DNA of 5,581 nt from Deltaproteobacteria bacterium (GTDB lineage: Bacteria > Myxococcota > Polyangia > Polyangiales > B10-G4): assembly GCA_019312705.1 (NCBI GenBank), contig JAFDCW010000355.1, forward strand, positions 1-5,581. Direction: 5' to 3'. Position numbers and translations under genes: made by a program. Of the stretch, positions 1 through 5,440 are shown piece by piece; position 1 is the stretch's first letter, and each line of letters opens with the position of its first letter. The notes beneath the pieces were generated by a model that did not search any database, was not told where the DNA came from, and saw nothing but the letters and a program-made list of their open reading frames with translations.

Positions 1-299
1 CCCGGGCCGGCACCAAGAAGGGCGGGGCCCAAGTCACCCCGTCGGCGACTTCGGCTGCCGACCGCGTCGCCGAGCGCCGGAAGACTGCGACCAAGACCGC
101 GACCAAGACAACGACTGCGGACGCGACGTCCGCTCCGCGTCCGGAGCCGAAGCCCAGGCCTCCGACCCCGACTCCAGAGACCCCGCGCCGCGCCGCGCCG
201 CCGCCCGACGACGACTCCGTCCTCGGCCTTGTCGAGATCGTCGTGAAGGAAGTCGGCCGCGGCGTGCTCCGAAAGCTCTCGAAGCTGCTCGGCGGCTAA
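1..299 (+). CDS. 3' end of an unrecognised protein with Lys/Thr/Ala/Pro-rich tail (partial)
   Basis: An open frame runs in from the left edge (first full codon at base 3) and stops at TAA 297-299, giving the last 98 residues of a protein. Nearly every codon ends in G or C, unlike the other two forward frames, which supports real coding. The visible part is low-complexity: a Lys/Thr/Ala stretch with a repeated Ala-Thr-Lys-Thr unit (about residues 29-40 of the fragment), then a Pro-rich linker, then three Asp. It closes with about 27 residues (SVLGLVEIVVKEVGRGVLRK and onward) that look like an amphipathic basic helix. This resembles a flexible linker to a short C-terminal docking or membrane-associating helix, but I do not recognise the family and assign no function. 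It converges with the downstream cyclase gene. The start lies outside the window. Confidence 0.65.
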   Translation, partial: RAGTKKGGAQVTPSATSAADRVAERRKTATKTATKTTTADATSAPRPEPKPRPPTPTPETPRRAAPPPDDDSVLGLVEIVVKEVGRGVLRKLSKLLGG

Positions 300-375
300 A
301 CGGCCTCGCGGGACGCGCGATCCACGGCGCGATATGCTTCTGCGCCACCCTCCGCATCCTTTCGCATCCTCCTGG

Positions 376-481
376 GATTTCGAGCGAGGTTGGTGCGGAT
401 GCAAGGCGCGCGAGTGCAGGAATACCAAAGGTATTTCAAACGAGCAGTAACGCCGCAGACGTGCCGACCTCGCTCGAAATC
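376..481. repeat. 106-bp nested palindromic intergenic element
   Basis: A perfect 15-bp inverted repeat forms the ends: GATTTCGAGCGAGGT at 376-390 and its exact reverse complement at 467-481. Almost exactly at its centre is a second perfect hairpin, AATACC-AAA-GGTATT (421-435). The outer centre is at 428.5 and the inner at 428. A further short match, TGCGG (394-398) with CCGCA (453-457), lies between them. The element lies between two convergent genes, and its right arm covers two bases of the stop codon of the GGDEF gene. The rest of the gap (300-375) shows only a duplicated CGCATCCT (353-360 and 363-370). The element could act as a bidirectional terminator or be a dispersed REP-like repeat. 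From memory, its core (GCAAGGCG at 401-408, AACGCCGCAG at 449-458) resembles long hairpin repeats in other Gram-negative genomes; this was not searched. Confidence 0.8.
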
Positions 482-1406
482 AGAAGCAGACCCTGTTGCG
501 ACCGCTCCCTTTTGCCTCGTAGAGCTTGGTATCGGCGGCCTTCATCAGGCCGTCGGCGCTGTCGATGCCTTGTTCCCACTGGGCGACGCCGAGGCTGACG
601 GTGATGTTGATCGCCGTGCCTTCGAAGTGAAAGGTCGCGCCCTCGATGGCGGCTCGCAGTTTGCGAGCCGCTTCGACGCCGCCGTCGACCCCAACCTCCG
701 GCAAGAGGATGGCGAACTCCTCGCCGCCGACCCGGGCGCTGATGTCGTCCCGACGGACTTTGTGCGTCACGATGGCGCCGAGCTGGCGCAGGACCGCGTC
801 CCCCGCGAGGTGGCCGAAGGTGTCGTTGATCTTCTTGAAGTGGTCGATGTCGAACAAGACGATGCAGAAAGCACGTTCGTATCGTTGGGAGCGGCTCACC
901 TCGCGCTCGAGCATCTCGGAGAAGTAGCGCCTGTTGTGCATCTCCGTGAGACCGTCGATGGTCATCAGGCGGTAGATCTCTTCGTGGTAGCTCGCCTCGA
1001 TGTTGCCGCCGGTGATGAACTTCACGATGGTGCGGCCGACTTTGATCTGGTCGCCGTCGCGGAGGTTCACTTCGTCGATGAGGTCATCGTTGACGTAGGT
1101 GCCATTGGTCGAGCCGAGGTCGCGGATGGTGTAGTGGGTGCCGCTGAGGGAGACGCGGCAGTGGTTCCGGGATACGCTCTCTTGGTCCACCTGAACGTCG
1201 CACTTGGAGGAGCGCCCGAGGATCGTCGGTTCACCGCCGAGGGGGACTCGTCGGCCGAGGTCGTCGCCATAGATGACGACGAGGCACGCGTCCCGACTGT
1301 CGCGCTTGGACGGGCCGGCGCTGAGGACGGTGACAACCGTCTTGTTCGGATTGGTGGTGGCGTCTTCCTCCCCCATCCCGCGCATTGTAGCCGAGACCCG
1401 GGGCAT
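480..1406 (-). CDS. FHA-domain diguanylate cyclase (GGDEF protein)
   Basis: Predicted 308-residue soluble enzyme that makes cyclic di-GMP from two GTP, coupled to a phosphothreonine-binding module. The FHA domain covers about residues 42-132, with the core positions G64-R65-S66, S79-R80-N81-H82 and N101-G102. A short helical linker (about 135-148) leads to the GGDEF domain (about 149-308), which opens with DGLTEMHNRRYF. It carries FDIDHFKKIND (185-195), the active-site loop GGEEF at 227-231, and the AKGSGRNRV end. RRDD at 218-221 supplies an RxxD inhibitory site five residues before GGEEF, so product feedback is likely. No transmembrane segment or signal peptide is visible. FHA domains usually bind proteins phosphorylated by Ser/Thr kinases, so the likely input is kinase signalling. 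The start is uncertain: ATG at 1406 has only a close, weak AGGA, and ATGs at 1385 and 1376 are in frame. The one at 1376 gives 298 residues, begins MGEEDATT and lies just downstream of a possible promoter. The stop TGA (482-480) overlaps the palindromic element. Confidence 0.93.
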   Translation of the reverse strand: MPRVSATMRGMGEEDATTNPNKTVVTVLSAGPSKRDSRDACLVVIYGDDLGRRVPLGGEPTILGRSSKCDVQVDQESVSRNHCRVSLSGTHYTIRDLGSTNGTYVNDDLIDEVNLRDGDQIKVGRTIVKFITGGNIEASYHEEIYRLMTIDGLTEMHNRRYFSEMLEREVSRSQRYERAFCIVLFDIDHFKKINDTFGHLAGDAVLRQLGAIVTHKVRRDDISARVGGEEFAILLPEVGVDGGVEAARKLRAAIEGATFHFEGTAINITVSLGVAQWEQGIDSADGLMKAADTKLYEAKGSGRNRVCF

Positions 1407-1412
1407 GGTCCT
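1384..1412 (-). promoter_or_regulatory. Possible sigma70-type promoter for the FHA-GGDEF gene
   Basis: On the minus strand, TACAAT (1389-1384) matches the -10 consensus at five of six positions. AGGACC (1412-1407) lies 17 bp upstream and keeps the GAC core of the -35 box. Seven bases separate TACAAT from the ATG at 1376, so transcription could begin at or next to that codon and give a leaderless mRNA. If so, the two upstream in-frame ATGs would not be used. This rests on sequence match only, in a GC-rich background where such a hexamer is uncommon. Confidence 0.3.
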
Positions 1413-1468
1413 AGCGTCTCGAAATCCATTTATTTGGACCTCCGGGGCCGGCTCCGTACGTTCCGGGG
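1407..1468. promoter_or_regulatory. Divergent intergenic region between GGDEF and PBP genes
   Basis: This 62-bp gap separates the divergently read cyclase and penicillin-binding protein genes and must hold control signals for at least the rightward gene. It contains an AT-rich island (about 1421-1436, GAAATCCATTTATTTG) in otherwise GC-rich DNA, as expected where a promoter opens. TTTATT inside it is only a weak -10 match for the + strand. No clear operator palindrome is seen. The base run before the rightward ATG is GGGG with no proper spacing, so its ribosome binding site is poor. Confidence 0.45.
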
Positions 1469-2743
1469 ATGCCTCGTTCTCGGCGAACCGTCTTCACCCT
1501 CATCCTCGCCTTGCTCCTGGCGGGGGCCGGGGTCGGCGTCCTTTCGGCTGAAAGCGGCGGAACGGCCCAGAACGGCGCCCGGGAGGTCACCGAGGGGGCC
1601 GACGGGGACTCTGAGGGGCAAGGAGGCTCGGAAGGCCTGGATGAGGCGCCGGTCGACCCCGCGGCGGGCTTCGATCCCCGGGACCATCGCCTCGACGGCG
1701 ACCACCTAGTCGCCGATCTCGACGGGGGAAACCGGGCGGTGCTGACCCTCGACCCGGGGCTCCAGGAGCACCTCACGGACGAGCTGAATCGCTACTCCGT
1801 GCCCTACGCGTCGGTTGTCGCCATCGAGCCCGCGACGGGGAGGGTGCTCGCCTACGTGAGTCATTCGAGCGCGAATCCCGACGGCCCGGACCTCGCCCTC
1901 GACCCGACACCGCCGACCGCGTCCATCTTCAAGATCATCACGGCGGCGGCCCTCGTCGACGCTGGCGTCGGCGCCGATGACCGTCATTGCTACTCCGGGG
2001 GCTCGAGCCGATTGCTCGCCCGTCACATCGAAGACTCGGACTCCGACAACCGCTGCGCCACCCTCGGCGATGCGGTGGGCGGCTCGATCAACGCGGTCAT
2101 CGCGAAGTTCGCCGACCGCAACCTCGACGCCCCGACCCTCGAGCGCTACGCCTCGGCCTTTGGTTTTGGCCACGGGCTTCCCTTCGACGTCGCGACTCGC
2201 CCGAGCCCCGGAGAGGTCCCTCACCACGAGACCGACCGCCTCGAGTTCGTGCGCACCTCCGCGGGCTTCTGGCACATGCACATGTCGCCGCTGCACGGCG
2301 CGCTCATCGCGGCCACCTTCGCCAATGACGGCCAGATGCCCCGGGCGTCGATGATCGACAGCATCTTGTCCCCCCAGGGCGACGTGCTTCGGCGCCACGA
2401 GCCCGAAGCCTTCCGCTCGGTGATCTCCCGGCGCACGGCCCGCGAGGTCGGGCGCATGATGGAGAACACCGTGAGCCGCGGTACGGCGCGGCGGACCTTT
2501 CACGACCAACAGGGCCGGCCCTTCCTCCCCGATATCCGGGTCGCGGGCAAGACCGGCACTCTGAGCGGCGCGAACCCCTACCGCGGCTACACGTGGTGGG
2601 TCGGCTTTGCGCCCGCTGAGGCGCCGACGATTGCCGTCGCGGCGCTGGCGGTGAATACGCCCTTGTGGCGCATCAAGGCGAGCTACGTCGCGCGCGAAGC
2701 GCTGCGGTACTACCTCGTCGAGCGGCCGGCTGCGGCGAACTGA
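1469..2743 (+). CDS. Transpeptidase-only penicillin-binding protein
   Basis: Predicted 424-residue periplasmic D,D-transpeptidase that cross-links peptidoglycan stem peptides and would bind beta-lactams. The N-terminus (RSRR followed by a hydrophobic stretch at about 8-26) is a signal peptide or signal anchor. An acidic, Gly-rich linker follows (about 28-68), then a short lead-in and the transpeptidase domain (about 90-415). All three catalytic motifs are present: S152-I-F-K155 (nucleophile Ser152), S206-I-N208 and K361-T-G363. The opening 'LTLDPGLQ ... VVAIEPATGRVLA' is typical of FtsI/PBP2-type domains. There is no room for the N-terminal PBP-dimer domain of full-length class B enzymes, nor for a glycosyltransferase domain. 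Cys174 and Cys196, just before the SxN motif, could form a disulfide. Its role in elongation, division or another wall process cannot be told from sequence. It converges on the kinase gene with 20 bp between the stops. The start is the first ATG ahead of the signal segment, though its ribosome binding site is weak. Confidence 0.92.
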   Translation: MPRSRRTVFTLILALLLAGAGVGVLSAESGGTAQNGAREVTEGADGDSEGQGGSEGLDEAPVDPAAGFDPRDHRLDGDHLVADLDGGNRAVLTLDPGLQEHLTDELNRYSVPYASVVAIEPATGRVLAYVSHSSANPDGPDLALDPTPPTASIFKIITAAALVDAGVGADDRHCYSGGSSRLLARHIEDSDSDNRCATLGDAVGGSINAVIAKFADRNLDAPTLERYASAFGFGHGLPFDVATRPSPGEVPHHETDRLEFVRTSAGFWHMHMSPLHGALIAATFANDGQMPRASMIDSILSPQGDVLRRHEPEAFRSVISRRTAREVGRMMENTVSRGTARRTFHDQQGRPFLPDIRVAGKTGTLSGANPYRGYTWWVGFAPAEAPTIAVAALAVNTPLWRIKASYVAREALRYYLVERPAAAN

Positions 2744-2752
2744 CCGCGGCCG
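2727..2752. terminator. GC-rich hairpin at a convergent gene junction
   Basis: CGGCTGCGG (2727-2735) can pair with CCGCGGCCG (2744-2752), a 9-bp stem with one G-U pair and an 8-nt loop containing the penicillin-binding protein stop codon. It sits where that gene and the minus-strand kinase gene converge, so it could slow polymerase from either side. No T-run follows on either strand, so it is not a canonical intrinsic terminator, and hairpins of this kind are easy to find in DNA this GC-rich. Confidence 0.3.
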
Positions 2753-2763
2753 CGCAGCTCGGA

Positions 2764-3612
2764 CTACGGTGACCGGGCGATGCTGTGCGCTCGATCCGCC
2801 CCGTGGCGCGCGAGCGCGGCGGCGCCGCGCTCGGCGGCGAACCGAAGGGCCTCCTCGAGGGGCCGGCCCTCCGCGAGCCCCCACGTGAGCGCGGCTGCGA
2901 AAGAGTCTCCGGCCCCATAAGTGTCGGCGAGGGGCTCGGTGAGCGGTATCGCGGCGAAACGCCCACGTTCCCCCGTCGCGGTCTCGTAGCTTCCGCCATC
3001 CGCGCCCTCCGTTTCGACCACCGCGAGGGGCGCGGGGTCGAGGTCGCCTGGTGAGTAGGCCTCGCCGGCGTCCCGGGCGCTGCGGACGAGGACATCGACG
3101 CGGACGCGCGCCTCGCGGAGAACACCGAGGGCGCGCGCGGTGGCGACGAGGATCCGGGCGCGCCTCGCGTGGTGCACCGCGTCGCGGTCGCCCTTGCAGA
3201 AATAGACGCCGTCGACGTCATCGAGCTCGTTCCAAGCGAGCGCATCCGCGCCGCGCGGGGAGAGCGGTGGCGCGAGGACCGTGATGGTGCGTTCGCCTTC
3301 GTCGTCGTCCAATAACGTGAATACACGCGGATGCGCCTCGGCTCTCGCCGCGGCGAAGAGCGCGTGCTCACGGTCGTCGAGGGTGGTGCGGACCGCGCGC
3401 CCGGCGTCGCCTGTGCCTATCGCTGTGAAGAAGAGCGCGTCATTCGGAGTCGCCGCCAGGCGCGCCATCTCCGCCGCGGCCACGGCTCCGCCGCCGGCGG
3501 CCTCGCGCCAGCTCTCTCTCGCCCGAGCTATCTCCCCCGGCCCGGGCACACGAGGAACGCGCGCGAAGGTCACCCATTCGACGTGCCCGACCACAGCGCC
3601 TCTCACGGACAT
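2764..3612 (-). CDS. PfkB-family carbohydrate/nucleoside kinase
   Basis: Predicted 282-residue cytoplasmic kinase of the ribokinase/PfkB family, transferring phosphate from ATP to a sugar or nucleoside hydroxyl; the substrate cannot be told. The C-terminal family signature is clear: DTYGAGDSF at 230-238, with D236 as the expected catalytic base and the GAGD loop as anion hole. VVETEGADGG (198-207) fits the nucleotide-binding strand and turn. The N-terminal glycine motif is present as GGG (40-42) but lacks the usual following Asn (here GGAVAAAE). The opening VVGHVEWVTFARV matches, from memory, a subfamily common in high-GC bacteria, so the missing Asn may be a subfamily trait. It is slightly shorter than the usual length of about 300. 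It is the last gene of a minus-strand series after the pilT-like and pyrophosphatase genes, separated from the latter by an inverted-repeat element. ATG 3612 was chosen because the conserved strand starts right after it and a purine-rich AGAGAGA lies 8 nt upstream. Confidence 0.88.
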   Translation of the reverse strand: MSVRGAVVGHVEWVTFARVPRVPGPGEIARARESWREAAGGGAVAAAEMARLAATPNDALFFTAIGTGDAGRAVRTTLDDREHALFAAARAEAHPRVFTLLDDDEGERTITVLAPPLSPRGADALAWNELDDVDGVYFCKGDRDAVHHARRARILVATARALGVLREARVRVDVLVRSARDAGEAYSPGDLDPAPLAVVETEGADGGSYETATGERGRFAAIPLTEPLADTYGAGDSFAAALTWGLAEGRPLEEALRFAAERGAAALARHGADRAHSIARSP

Positions 3613-3620
3613 CGGGTCAG

Positions 3621-3627
3621 TCTCTCT
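3621..3627 (-). promoter_or_regulatory. Ribosome binding site of the PfkB kinase gene
   Basis: AGAGAGA on the minus strand, 8 nt before the ATG at 3612. It is a weak Shine-Dalgarno match, lacking GG. It lies just outside the CTAG border of the inverted-repeat element, so it was spared by the proposed insertion. Confidence 0.45.
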
Positions 3628-3796
3628 CTAGAGCGGCGACCGGTTTGGAGGCGTGATGAAATCGTGCCGAGAGTGGTTTGCTGGGTGGCTCGCGGGGTCG
3701 ACGACAGGGTACCTCCCCTTTCGAGAGTCAGCGGGACGGCCAGCGAGTCGCTATCGGCGCTGGATCGCGCGGCATTCAAATCGATTGCCGCTCTAG
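3628..3796. mobile_element. MITE-like element: 161 bp with inverted repeats, flanked by CTAG
   Basis: CTAG at 3628-3631 and at 3793-3796 bracket a 161-bp segment (3632-3792) that has no convincing gene. Its ends are inverted repeats: AGCGGC at 3632-3637 and GCCGCT at 3787-3792 are perfect, and 16 of the first 21 positions match, with four of the five differences being transitions. With the CTAGs included, 20 of 25 match. A small central stem, AGGG (3706-3709) with CCCT (3716-3719), is almost concentric with the ends. CTAG fits the YTAR target duplicated by IS5-type elements (family knowledge), so this may be a non-autonomous relative; no transposase is present. The right CTAG provides the pyrophosphatase TAG stop. 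A palindromic repeat that arose without transposition, or an RNA hairpin, are alternatives. Confidence 0.6.
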
Positions 3797-4344
3797 CCCC
3801 AACCGCGCAAGCCAGACTCCTTCGCCCGGTAGAGGTCGAACGACTCCTTCACCGCCTTGAGGGCTGACTCGGCGTCTTCGATCTCTTCGACCTTCACCTC
3901 TTTGCCCTCGAGGGTCTTGTAGTCGAGGAAGAAGCGGTGGATCTGCGTATAGACGTGCTTCGGCACTTCGCCGATGTCTTGGTAGCCACAGAACGCCGGG
4001 TCATCGATGGGGACCGCGATGATCTTCGTATCCTCTTTGCCTTGGTCCCACATGCGCAGCAGTCCAATGGCCCGGGCACGCATGATGGTCAGCGGCATGA
4101 TCGCCTCTTCACCGAGGACCAGCACGTCGAGGGGGTCGCCATCTTCGCAGTAGCTGCGCGGCAGGAAGCCGTAGTTCGCCGGATAGTGCACGGCGCTGTA
4201 GAGGATGCGGTCGAGGCGCAGGAGCCCCGTCGGCTTGTCCAGCTCGTACTTGACCTTGGATCCGCGGGAGATCTCGATGACCGCGTTGAAGAACTCGTGG
4301 GCGGTGTCGGGATTGTTGGGTAGGTCGTGCCAGGGATGAGCCAT
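3793..4344 (-). CDS. ppa: Inorganic pyrophosphatase, family I (soluble)
   Basis: Predicted 183-residue cytoplasmic enzyme that hydrolyses pyrophosphate to two phosphates using Mg2+, pulling biosynthetic reactions forward. The family signature DGDPLDV is at 68-74. Aligned by eye with the E. coli enzyme, all usual active-site residues are present: E24, K32, E34, R46, Y58, D68, D70, D73, D100, D105, K107, Y142 and K143. Length is normal for bacterial family I. ATG 4344 has a good Shine-Dalgarno, AGAGAGG, 7 nt upstream, and lies only 14 bp after the pilT-like stop, so the two genes are probably co-transcribed. The stop TAG (3795-3793) is part of the CTAG that borders the inverted-repeat element. 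The final residues (LRGWG) run directly into that border, so the end appears undamaged. Pyrophosphatase is usually constitutive, and no specific regulator site is seen. Confidence 0.97.
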   Translation of the reverse strand: MAHPWHDLPNNPDTAHEFFNAVIEISRGSKVKYELDKPTGLLRLDRILYSAVHYPANYGFLPRSYCEDGDPLDVLVLGEEAIMPLTIMRARAIGLLRMWDQGKEDTKIIAVPIDDPAFCGYQDIGEVPKHVYTQIHRFFLDYKTLEGKEVKVEEIEDAESALKAVKESFDLYRAKESGLRGWG

Positions 4345-4351
4345 CTGAGAG

Positions 4352-4358
4352 CCTCTCT
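4352..4358 (-). promoter_or_regulatory. Ribosome binding site of the pyrophosphatase gene
   Basis: AGAGAGG on the minus strand, 7 nt before the ATG at 4344 and directly after the pilT-like TAG stop. It is the best Shine-Dalgarno match in the window and supports both the start choice and translational coupling. Confidence 0.65.
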
Positions 4359-5402
4359 CTACATTGCGCCGCGGGCGGTTTCGACGTCGACGAGACCGTC
4401 TTTGACGAGCTCTCGGAGCGCCATCTCGAAGGTCTGCATGCCGTAGGGGTGTACGCCGCGTTCCATGACGTCTTTGAGCGGCAGGTTGTTCTCGGGCCGC
4501 CGGATGCTCTCGCGAGCGGTGCCCGTAACGACCAGAATCTCCGCGGCGAGGCAGAGCCCCTGGCCGTCGGTCCGCGGCAACAGGCGCTGGGCGATGATCG
4601 CCCGGATGTTGTCGGCGAAGCGCTCTCGTGTCTCCCGCGTATCCCGGGTCTGGCCGGCCGCGAGGGAGACGACGCGGCCGACGGTCCGGGCGACGTCCGG
4701 TGTGTGCAGGGTCGACATCACCAGGTGGCCCGTCTCGGCGGCCTTGAGGGCGATATCCATCGTCTCTTCATCTCGAATCTCGCCGACGAGGATCGCGTCC
4801 GGGTCCTGACGCAGAGCGGCGCGGAGGGCGCCGGCGAAGTCCGGACAGTCGAGGCCGATCTCGCGCTGAGATATCGATGCGAGGTCGTCCGAGTGCATGA
4901 ACTCGATCGGGTCCTCGATGGTCACGATGTGGATCCGTTGGGTGCGGTTCAGGTGTCCGACCATGGCGGCGAGGGTCGAGCTCTTGCCGTTGCCGGCGGC
5001 GCCGCAGACCAGGATCATCCCGCGCTCCATTTCGGCGAGGGTCTGGGCGACCGGCGGCAGGCCGAGGTCCTCGAAGGTGGGGATTTCGAGGGGGATCGCG
5101 CGCATCGCGAGGGCCAAGGTTCCGCGCTGGCGGTAGATGTTTACCCGGTAACGCCCGAGGCCTCGTACACCGTAGGACGTATCGTGTTGAAGAAGATCCT
5201 CTATGGTGCCGTCATACCGGGTCCGTGAGAGAACCAACTCAGCGAGGGCTTGCGTCATGGGCGGCATCAACTTATCCGCTTGTAGGTAATGGAGCTCGCC
5301 ATTGACCCGGAAGGCAGGCGGTTGACCGACCTTGAAGAGCACATCGCTGGCCCCGTGTTGGTGCCCCTTTCCGAGAAGTGCGTGCAGAGTCGCTTCGTCC
5401 AT
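4359..5402 (-). CDS. PilT/PilU-family twitching-motility ATPase
   Basis: Predicted cytoplasmic hexameric motor ATPase of the type IV pilus retraction family (secretion ATPase superfamily), 347 residues from this ATG. Residue numbers here count from an alternative TTG at 5423. The N-terminal PAS-like domain covers about 8-115 (HGASDVLFKVGQPPAFRVNG at 23-42). The RecA-like domain has Walker A GAAGNGKS (141-148), the Asp box IVTIEDPIEF (166-175), Walker B ILVGEIRDEET (211-221) and the His box TGHLVMSTLHT (231-241). GMQTFEMAL (328-336) is the usual C-terminal element. The AIRNLIRE motif, important for retraction in PilT, is degenerate (TARESIRR at 302-309), so it may be a PilU-like or secondary paralogue. 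ATG 5402 fits the family start (MDEATLHALL) but lacks a Shine-Dalgarno. The TTG at 5423 has AGG 5 nt upstream and would add seven residues. It heads the pilT-ppa-kinase series. Confidence 0.92.
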   Translation of the reverse strand: MDEATLHALLGKGHQHGASDVLFKVGQPPAFRVNGELHYLQADKLMPPMTQALAELVLSRTRYDGTIEDLLQHDTSYGVRGLGRYRVNIYRQRGTLALAMRAIPLEIPTFEDLGLPPVAQTLAEMERGMILVCGAAGNGKSSTLAAMVGHLNRTQRIHIVTIEDPIEFMHSDDLASISQREIGLDCPDFAGALRAALRQDPDAILVGEIRDEETMDIALKAAETGHLVMSTLHTPDVARTVGRVVSLAAGQTRDTRETRERFADNIRAIIAQRLLPRTDGQGLCLAAEILVVTGTARESIRRPENNLPLKDVMERGVHPYGMQTFEMALRELVKDGLVDVETARGAM

Positions 5403-5440
5403 GGGCGGCGATGATAGGCGCAATTCGACCTGAGTGGGGC

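Noticed and set aside
306..320. Small TCGCG/CGCGA hairpin after the first stop codon as a terminator
   Set aside because: The stem is only 5 bp with no T-run, which is expected by chance in this GC-rich DNA.
34..357. Minus-strand open frame of 107 codons at the left edge
   Set aside because: It is Arg/Ser-rich shadow sequence. The + strand frame ending at 299 has far stronger G/C-ending codon bias and a sensible tail composition.
376..481. Integron attC recombination site
   Set aside because: The nested inverted repeats look superficially similar, but the GTTRRRY and RYYYAAC core boxes are not placed at the ends (GTTGGTG at 389-395 fails the consensus), and no cassette array or integrase is present.
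1418..1427. CTCGAAATCC upstream of the GGDEF gene, matching the arm of the 376-481 palindrome
   Set aside because: The match is only 9-10 bp with no extension or partner arm, so it is consistent with chance and too short to call a second copy.
390..1709. Long + strand open frame opposite the FHA-GGDEF gene
   Set aside because: The minus strand encodes a complete, motif-perfect FHA-GGDEF protein here. The forward frame gives no recognisable domain and is an antisense shadow of GC-rich coding DNA.
1706..2884. Minus-strand open frame of 392 codons opposite the penicillin-binding protein
   Set aside because: It is Arg-rich with no domain, and it overlaps a + strand gene with all three transpeptidase motifs as well as the 3' end of the kinase gene.
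3752..3785. TTGAAT and GATAGC inside the inverted-repeat element as an outward promoter for the kinase gene
   Set aside because: On the minus strand the -35 is fair, but the -10 matches at only three of six positions, so it was not listed as a promoter.
3331..3867. + strand open frame spanning the kinase 5' end, the inverted-repeat element and the ppa 3' end
   Set aside because: It crosses two confident minus-strand genes and the element, and the translation has no recognisable domain.
4449..5228. + strand open frame opposite the pilT-like gene
   Set aside because: It is an antisense shadow; the minus strand has intact Walker and His boxes throughout.
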